Shown: positions 57,699-64,000 of the stretch, in pieces
Layout of the letters: every line of letters starts with the position of its first letter
Position numbering within the stretch: position 1 is the first letter of the stretch
Notes under the pieces: model-generated
What the model was told of the DNA's origin: nothing
The model's input: the letters and a program-made list of their open reading frames with translations, nothing else
Databases searched by the model: none
DNA from: Psychrobacillus sp032154225
GTDB taxonomy: Bacteria > Bacillota > Bacilli > Bacillales_A > Planococcaceae
DNA: 64,000 bases
Reading direction: 5' to 3'
NCBI RefSeq assembly: GCF_032154225.1
Contig: NZ_JALDYF010000001.1
Span: forward strand, 372,001-436,000
Translations under genes and position numbers: made by a program

Positions 57699-58133
57699 TT
57701 AAGAACAGCTATCATAAGTTGTATTTTTTACTTTTGATCCTGTTTCTCCTCTTAAAATATCGCCTTCAGTTGCTTCGATAATTTGGTTTGTTACGTTGTT
57801 TGAAATCGAATTTGCAACTAATTGTAGAAGACTGTTTACGTCCCCTTGAGACTGTTTAAATTCTTGAACAATTGGAAGATCGTCAATTTCAGCTTCGATT
57901 GCTTCAATTTTTCCTTCAATCATCTTCAACGCTTTTTCTTTCCCTAAGTGTTGGAAGTTAACTGCTTGTTTTTGTAAACTTTTTAGACTAGCAATTTTTT
58001 CTCGAACTTTTTGATTTTCATTAATTTGTGCTTCTGCACGTTTAAAGAAATCTACTTCTTCTGTATTAGCAATCATCGTTGCGATTTCTTTTGCTTTTTC
58101 AATAATGTCATCTCTTGTATATTTTGTAGTCAT
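57699..58133 (-). CDS. ricA: RicA (YmcA) regulator of mRNA processing and biofilm/sporulation
   Basis: 144 residues. 'TRDDIIEKAKEIATMIANTEEVDFFKRAEAQINENQKVREKIASLKSLQKQAVNFQHLGKEKALKMIEGKIEAIEAEIDDLPIV' is the Com_YlbF-like helical fold of YmcA; the C-terminus carries a Cys (TTYDSCS), as in the Bacillus protein. RicA binds RicF and RicT and an Fe-S cluster and works with RNase Y and Spo0A phosphorelay. It overlaps miaB by one base, the same order as in B. subtilis. Confidence 0.93.
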   Translation of the reverse strand: MTTKYTRDDIIEKAKEIATMIANTEEVDFFKRAEAQINENQKVREKIASLKSLQKQAVNFQHLGKEKALKMIEGKIEAIEAEIDDLPIVQEFKQSQGDVNSLLQLVANSISNNVTNQIIEATEGDILRGETGSKVKNTTYDSCS

Positions 58134-59680
58134 TATATTCCCACCTTTTGCTCTTTTGGTGCTTCCACTAGTTCACCTGTAAGTGACCATGTTTTCGCAT
58201 TTATTATTTTCACTTGTACGAGTTGACCAATAATTTCTTTTGGTCCAACAAAGTTTACTAACTTACTTTTTGATGTATATCCTGCTAGTACATCCGGGTT
58301 ATTTTTACTTTCTCCTTCTACTAACACTTCAACAATTTGCCCTTCCAGCCTTTTCATCGCTTCAGCAGACATATCGTTTACTAATTTATTTAAGCGTTGC
58401 AAACGTTCTTTTTTCACTTCCATCGGTACATTATCGACCATTTTAGCAGCTGGTGTACCTTCACGAGGCGAATAAATATACGTATACGCAATTTCAAAGC
58501 CTACTTCTTTATATAAAGACATTGTTTCTTCAAATTGCTCATCTGTTTCATTCGGGAATCCTACAATAATATCTGTTGTTAAAGATACGTTTGGAATCGC
58601 AGCTTTTATTTTACTAACAAGCTCTAAATAATGCTCACGGGAATATTTACGTGCCATGATTTTCAAAATATCTGTAGAACCCGATTGAACTGGCAAGTGA
58701 ATATGGTCAACTAGGTTTCCACCTTTAGCAAGTACTTCGATTAAATGATCATCGAAATCTCTTGGGTGACTTGTCATGAAGCGAATACGCGCAACATCGA
58801 TTTTACGGAGATCATCCATTAAATCACCAAAGCGGTAGTTCAAGTCTTCAAAATCTTTACCATACGAGTTTACATTTTGACCTAGCAACGTTATTTCTTT
58901 ATAACCTTGTGCTGCTAGATGGCGAATTTCTTGAATGATATCATCTGGACGACGGCTACGTTCTTTTCCGCGTGTATACGGAACAATGCAATATGTACAG
59001 AACTTATCGCAGCCATACATAATGTTCACCCATGCTTTGATCGAACCTTTACGTACTCTCGGAAGGTTTTCAATAACATCTCCTTCTTTAGACCACACTT
59101 CTATAACCATTTCTTTTGAAAGATATGCTTCGTTTAGTATGTTCGGCAGACGGTGGATATTATGCGTTCCAAATATCATATCGACTTGATCGTATGTTTT
59201 TAAAATTTTGTTTACTACAGATTCTTCTTGAGACATACAGCCACAAACACCGATTAAAACATCCGGATTATTTTGTTTTAAGTGTTTTAAATGACCTAGC
59301 TCTCCAAAAACTTTATTTTCCGCATTTTCACGAATAGCACAAGTATTTAGTAGGACAATATTTGCATCGTCTACTGTATTCGTTGGCTCGTATCCAAGTT
59401 CCATGAGTATACCCGCTATTACTTCCGTGTCATGCTCGTTCATCTGACAGCCGTATGTACGTATATAAAATTTGCGATTTTGTCCCATGCCTTTAAATTG
59501 TTCTGGTATGGAGAAATCATTATGATATTCTACTTCTTCTTTGCCACGTTTTTTTGCTTCTTTTAAAGATGGAGTAGTATAGACGCTTTGAAAATATTTG
59601 CTATAATCTTTCTCCGATTGTTTTTCTGGAGAAGTTGTTTGTTTTATTTGAGTACTAAGTAAACGCGATTCTTCATTCAT
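58133..59680 (-). CDS. miaB: tRNA-2-methylthio-N6-dimethylallyladenosine synthase MiaB
   Basis: 515 residues from the ATG at 59680, behind AAAGGAGCG. The long reading to 59791 begins in a region without a ribosome site. An N-terminal UPF0004 part has 'RKFYIRTYGCQMNEHDTEV'. The radical-SAM Cys triad is in 'GCDKFCTYCIVPYTRGKERSR' (at about residue 220), and a TRAM domain lies at the C-terminus. It methylthiolates the A37 made by MiaA. The long N-terminal extension (about 65 residues) is usual for Bacillus MiaB. Confidence 0.95.
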   Translation of the reverse strand: MNEESRLLSTQIKQTTSPEKQSEKDYSKYFQSVYTTPSLKEAKKRGKEEVEYHNDFSIPEQFKGMGQNRKFYIRTYGCQMNEHDTEVIAGILMELGYEPTNTVDDANIVLLNTCAIRENAENKVFGELGHLKHLKQNNPDVLIGVCGCMSQEESVVNKILKTYDQVDMIFGTHNIHRLPNILNEAYLSKEMVIEVWSKEGDVIENLPRVRKGSIKAWVNIMYGCDKFCTYCIVPYTRGKERSRRPDDIIQEIRHLAAQGYKEITLLGQNVNSYGKDFEDLNYRFGDLMDDLRKIDVARIRFMTSHPRDFDDHLIEVLAKGGNLVDHIHLPVQSGSTDILKIMARKYSREHYLELVSKIKAAIPNVSLTTDIIVGFPNETDEQFEETMSLYKEVGFEIAYTYIYSPREGTPAAKMVDNVPMEVKKERLQRLNKLVNDMSAEAMKRLEGQIVEVLVEGESKNNPDVLAGYTSKSKLVNFVGPKEIIGQLVQVKIINAKTWSLTGELVEAPKEQKVGI

Positions 59681-59837
59681 AAAAAACGCTCCTTTCATAC
59701 ATTCGCAAAAAACGAATATCCATCCTATTATTATACTGAACAAAACTACATTGTCACAAGGTTTAAAGCTTAAAAGTGCTGAATTGGTCATAAATATGTA
59801 TGGAAAGCTTGTTTATTTTAATGAATTCTTGAAAAAG

Positions 59838-60002
59838 TCGTTGATTTCCGCTGCGATGGACGTTTTTCGCGGTCATGGCTTCAATCTCCTCGTCGCAAAA
59901 AAGAATGCTCCTGTGAGGCTTTCAGCTCATGCACCTGCCGCTTCGCTCTCGGTGCAGAAAAACATCTGCTATTCCCGCAGAAGTCGCCTCCCCAACGAAA
60001 AT
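59838..60002 (-). repeat. Dispersed repeat, family A, copy 4 (reverse orientation)
   Basis: Starts GTTGATTTCCGCTGCGATGG and continues with 'CGTCGCAAAAAAGAATGCTCCTG' type blocks (short pieces shown), the reverse of copies 1-3. It begins about 160 bp upstream of miaB, in a gap (59,681-60,347) with no gene. Confidence 0.65.
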
Positions 60003-60150
60003 ACTTCTCCTACAGTTACTTGCCACATTAAAGACCGTTGCTTGCGACTCATAAAATATTGAAAATAAATTTCAAAAAACAACCAAATTTTAACGTACTT
60101 TCGCCACGCGCAATATTATATACGGTTCTCGCAAGTTCTTCATTACAAAT

Positions 60151-60302
60151 TGGAAGAAGTACAAAGCAGCAACTCGGTCGGGAAAAGCGTTAGTCGAAGA
60201 CCCCGCAGCGAAGCGAAACTTAGTTTACGACTATTAACCGCAGGAGCACAGAAGGCCGAAGCAACGCCTGCCGAACGTGTCTGCATGGAACGGAATCCAC
60301 TC
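60151..60302 (+). repeat. Dispersed repeat, family A, copy 3
   Basis: Shares GACCCCGCAG and TTAACCGCAGGAGCA blocks and ends CGGAATCCACTC, like copies 1 and 2, but the middle is diverged. Facing copy 4 across about 150 bp, the two could pair in a longer hairpin. Confidence 0.6.
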
Positions 60303-60310
60303 TTTTCTCC

Positions 60311-60341
60311 TAAAGAAAAGCCGCCAATTTGCATTGGCAGC
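60311..60341 (-). terminator. Rho-independent terminator of the oxidoreductase operon
   Basis: GCTGCCAATGCAAATTGGCGGC (as two arms, GCCGCCAAT and ATTGGCAGC) forms a strong stem. TTTTCTTT follows on the minus strand, just after the beta-subunit stop. Confidence 0.7.
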
Positions 60342-60347
60342 TTGTGT

Positions 60348-61200
<853 letters not shown>

Positions 61201-61214
<14 letters not shown>

Positions 61215-62955
61215 CTGTTAGCAACTCCTTTACTTGTTTTTCTAGCTGTAATGGTAAGAATGGTGTGCCGTCGTATTTAATAGCGTTTACTACTTTATCG
61301 TGACCGCCAACATTCATTTTTAATATATTTGCTAATTGACCCGTAGCATTGTTTTCCACTACTACTACTTTTTTAGCATTCGCAACTAGAGCTTTCATTT
61401 CTTCCGCCGGGAATGGGTGAATCAAGCGAATATGTGCGTGATTTGTTTTTATTCCTTGGGAAATAAACGTTTGTTGCAGTTCTTCTAAAACACCTCTAGT
61501 TGAGTTAAAGCCGACGAATAAAACATCTGCTTCTTCGTATGGTGCGTTTACATATACAGGCTCGTTAAATCGAACATGCTTCAATTTACTCATACGCTTG
61601 TCCATCTGAGCAATACGATTGGAAGCTGCTTCTGATGGCTTACCAGTTTCGTCATGCTCGACACCTGTTACGTGGTGGATAGCATGCTCCGTTCCGGGTA
61701 ATACTCGAGGAGATACACCATCTTCTGTTACTTCAAAACGTTTGAAATACGATTTATCTGCCGCTTCAGGAATGTCTTCGTTTTGCACTAATTTACCGCG
61801 ACGAATTTCAACTTTCGAATAGTCAAAAGGTTCAACCGTTTGTTTCCCTAAAGACAACTGTAAGTCTGTTAAAATAATGACAGGAAGTTGTAATTCTTCT
61901 GCAATATTAAATGCTTGAATCGTATCGAAAAATGCTTCTTCCCCAGTACTTGGTGCAATAACGACTTTTGGAATTTCACCGTGCGTACCGTAGATCATTT
62001 GCATTAAATCCGATTGCTCTTGTTTCGTTGGAAGTCCAGTTGATGGGCCACCACGTTGTGTATCGACGATTACTAATGGTTGCTCGGTCATTCCAGATAA
62101 TCCGATTGCTTCCATCATAAGTGAAAGTCCTGGTCCAGCTGAAGCTGTAAAGGCACGAACACCACCGTAGTTTGATCCAATTGCCATTGTTGCAGCAGCA
62201 ATTTCATCTTCGGTTTGAATAACCGCTCCACCAAATAGCGGTAGTTTTTTAATCATGTATTCCATAATTTCAGAAGCTGGCGTAATTGGATAAGCAGCCA
62301 TGAAACGAACCCCTGCCGTTAAAGCTCCTAATGCGATTGCATCATTTCCAATCATGAACATACGACGCTTGCCATCAGCTGCGACAAGTTCCCACTCGCC
62401 TTGACGATCACCTAATTGTTCCGCCATTGTATCGAAGCCTTGTTGAATCGCTTCCATATTTTTTGCGACAACTTCTTCGCCTTTTTTACCGAAAATTTCA
62501 TCCACTACCCCTTGGAATACCGCCTTGTCCAAATTTAATAATGCCGCAGTAGCTCCAATTGCAACCATGTTTTTCATCAATGAAGTACCAAGTTCTGAAG
62601 CAATTTCTGTAAATGGAACAATATACATTGGTGCAATACAGTCCTCTGGTGCTACTGGTGAGAATTTAGCATCTGCTAAAATAACGCTTTTTTCTGTTAG
62701 TTCTTTGTAGTTAACTTCTATTGTTTCTTGATCAAATGCTACAAGTATATCTAAATCATCTGGTATTGTACGAACTTGTGTTGGTCGTACACAGATTTTA
62801 TTGTTTGTGTGGCCACCTTTAATACGAGAAGAGAAGTGACGGTATCCATATAGGTAATATCCAAGGCGATTCATTGCCATTGAGAAAATTTCCCCAGTAC
62901 TTTCAATACCTTCCCCTTGCTGCCCGCCTACTTTCCATGAAAGTTGTTGCAACAT
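61201..62955 (-). CDS. korA: 2-oxoacid:ferredoxin oxidoreductase alpha/gamma fusion subunit
   Basis: 584 residues. The N-terminal 190 residues are the gamma (Fe-S/CoA acceptor-related) domain with 'GQQGEGIESTGEIFSMAMNRLGYYLYGYRHFSSRIKGGH'. The alpha part has 'GNDAIALGALTAGVRFMAAYPITPASEIMEYM' near 202, 'GYVNAP'-type helices and 'GFNSTRGVLEELQ' near 492. This gamma-alpha fusion is the two-subunit KorAB/PorAB form seen in Bacillales. It is a first gene of the operon with korB. Confidence 0.9.
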
Positions 62956-63074
62956 ACTAACATCTCCTAACTATCTGGTTAAATACATTTTTCCTTCATA
63001 AGTTTATCACGAAGTGCTCATATTCACTATGTATTCATCGTAATTTTATCGAAAATCAGACCTTTGACGGAATA
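62956..63074. other. Upstream gap of korA without recognised sites
   Basis: About 120 bp, then a dispersed repeat to 63,330. Nothing besides the presumed korA promoter is expected, and no consensus box was clear. Confidence 0.4.
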
Positions 63075-63330
63075 AATATGAAAAGCGGAAGCGCCTATGT
63101 CTGCCCCGACAGGCACGATCTTCTGCGACGAGTAATCGCAGGAGCAAAATGGGGAAAAGCGAGGAGGCAGCTTTTCAGCCACCACAGCTATGTTTATTGC
63201 GAAGAGTAACCGCAGTAGCAAAGTCTTTCTGCGACGAGTAACCGCAGGAGCACTTTTCACATTTGACCCCGAGGGGCTAGGCGCTGAAGCTAGACAAATA
63301 CTAAGTAAGAAAGCTTTCACTTTCTTTTCA
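63075..63330 (+). repeat. Dispersed palindromic repeat, family B, copy 2
   Basis: Core GCGCCTA (63091-63097) to TAGGCGC (63278-63284), 194 bp, with inverted ends. Contains three GTAACCGCAGGAGCA-like modules (near 63,130, 63,205 and 63,237) and the tail ACTAAGTAAGAAAGCTT. Nearly the same as the copy at 51,251-51,507, which is in the same orientation. Confidence 0.8.
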
Positions 63331-63339
63331 GTACATAAA

Positions 63340-63372
63340 AAGTTAAGCCGCTACTATAAAAGTAGCGACTGA
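63340..63372 (-). terminator. Rho-independent terminator of spoVS
   Basis: CGCTACT and AGTAGCG pair with a 5-nt ATAAA loop, with CTTTTT-type sequence downstream on the minus strand. Confidence 0.65.
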
Positions 63373-63376
63373 ACGG

Positions 63377-63643
63377 TTATTTTGCTCTTTTCTCAACTAA
63401 CAGCTTTAAAGCAGTTCGATCTTCACCCGAAATGACAATATCTGTGAAAGCAGGTGAACAAGTTAAATCTGTTCCACTAGGTGCGACAAATCCTCTTGCA
63501 ATGGCAATTGCTTTAACTGCCTGATTTAGTGCCCCTGCTCCTACTGCTTGCATCTCTGCATACCCTTGTTCTCTAATTACTGCAACCAATGCACCAGCAA
63601 CTGAATTGGGGTTTGAACGAGACGATACTTTTAAAGAATCCAC
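63377..63643 (-). CDS. spoVS: Stage V sporulation protein S
   Basis: 88 residues from a GTG at 63643, 8 nt from AAAGGAG; an ATG at 63649 is closer to the site. The family's conserved length (about 86) and start favour the GTG. 'LKVSSRSNPNSVAGALVAVIREQGYAEMQAVGAGALNQAVKAIAIARGFVAPSGTDLTC' is nearly the invariant SpoVS sequence. It works in spore coat and septum formation in B. subtilis. It lies directly downstream of ymdB. Confidence 0.95.
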   Translation of the reverse strand: MDSLKVSSRSNPNSVAGALVAVIREQGYAEMQAVGAGALNQAVKAIAIARGFVAPSGTDLTCSPAFTDIVISGEDRTALKLLVEKRAK

Positions 63644-63727
63644 TATCATTTCTCCTTTTATCGCTAGATTATGAACTTTCATTCGTTCATAACCTAACTT
63701 ATGCTCCAGAGAAATCATTTAGACTTT

Positions 63728-64000
63728 TTATCCTTTAAAGGGGTAGTCATCGTTTATATAAACACGTTCCTGATGAATTGCTTTTCCTGTAGAACCATCT
63801 ACTTCTACAAAGAAGCCACTTACTACCGAACGTCCACTTTTTGGCACTTCGAATCTTGCAGGCATATTCGTTTGAAAACGATATAATACATCTTCTTTTT
63901 TCATTCCTAAAACGCCATCATATGGGCCTGTCATACCAACATCTGTAATATAAGCAGTTCCTTCTGGTAAAATGCGTGAGTCTGCCGTTTGCACATGCGT
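63728..64000 (-). CDS. ymdB: YmdB metallophosphoesterase family protein, 3' part
   Basis: Only the last 90 residues are in the window; the gene runs off the right edge and the frame is open to position 64,000. 'THVQTADSRILPEGTAYITDVGMTGPYDGVLGMKKEDVLYRF' is the C-terminal signature of TIGR00282-type YmdB. YmdB acts in late adaptation and RNA turnover in B. subtilis. It lies 9 bp from the longest possible spoVS frame. Confidence 0.9.
   Translation of the reverse strand, partial: THVQTADSRILPEGTAYITDVGMTGPYDGVLGMKKEDVLYRFQTNMPARFEVPKSGRSVVSGFFVEVDGSTGKAIHQERVYINDDYPFKG

Noticed and set aside
63027..63320. 97-residue minus-strand frame upstream of korA
   Set aside because: It coincides with repeat family B copy 2; the same translation arises at the other copy, so it is a by-product of the repeat.

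Overview
The window comes from a low-GC, spore-forming Gram-positive bacterium. The chromosomal half has spoVS, cotE, ricA(ymcA), miaB, mutS, mutL, miaA, hfq, glnR and glnA in an order close to the Bacillus subtilis ymdB-to-glnA region, interrupted by lineage-specific genes. AT-richness, frequent AGGAGG-type ribosome sites and TTG/GTG starts fit Bacillales. The repeat-rich gaps suggest a Planococcaceae/Bacillaceae member such as Psychrobacillus, Lysinibacillus or Sporosarcina, but the genus is inference.

Region 1 (1 to about 25,630) is the right-hand part of an integrated prophage. The minus strand carries, read from right to left, a lambda-type packaging and head module: small and large terminase, gpW-like protein, portal, ClpP-like protease with a nested scaffold, decoration protein, gpE-type capsid and joining proteins. 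It then runs into a contractile-tail sheath gene cut by the window edge, so the phage is a myovirus. Upstream lie a minimal tyrosine recombinase, a sigma-region-4-like regulator, a DnaD-like replication protein, an ORF6N/ORF6C antirepressor and many small overlapping genes, several only 22-60 residues long. A few plus-strand genes with their own terminators look like morons: a DUF4083-like membrane peptide, a DUF3231 protein and a secreted protein. The lysogeny switch at about 20.1-20.3 kb has two divergent XRE repressors and at least three 15-bp operators, one filling the spacer of a consensus promoter. Between the repressor and the ImmA-like protease/integrase sits an unrecognised AT-rich two-gene cassette (21,180-23,803): a possible nucleoid-associated (NA37-like) protein and a 468-residue protein with three C-terminal membrane segments. 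Its position is one where prophages often keep anti-phage systems, and it is the best candidate here for an undescribed system.

Region 2 (25,683-38,814) is core chromosome on the minus strand: glnR-glnA with a GlnR/TnrA box, a PLP enzyme (YnbB-like), rhodanese, hfq, miaA, a lysophospholipase-like hydrolase, glpD, mutL, mutS and cotE. The mutS-to-miaA genes are tightly packed or overlapping.

Region 3 (38,955-57,000) is an accessory stretch inserted between cotE and ricA: nagB, an ECF sigma factor with a DUF4179 anti-sigma protein, two peptide-type ABC permeases, a small membrane peptide, a MauE-like protein and a beheaded ABC exporter gene (probably a decayed export cluster). It continues with a lipoprotein, a nucleotidyltransferase, a YthP/YthQ ABC transporter, a hydrolase, a CynX-type transporter, bacterial nitric oxide synthase, a histidine phosphatase, an MFS transporter, an ABC-2 permease and an unusual ABC-LytTR fusion.

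Region 4 (57,699-64,000) returns to the conserved order: ricA, miaB, the two-subunit 2-oxoacid:ferredoxin oxidoreductase, spoVS and the 3' part of ymdB. Gaps in regions 2-4 hold two families of dispersed palindromic repeats sharing a GTAACCGCAGGAGCA module, plus a nested long inverted repeat.
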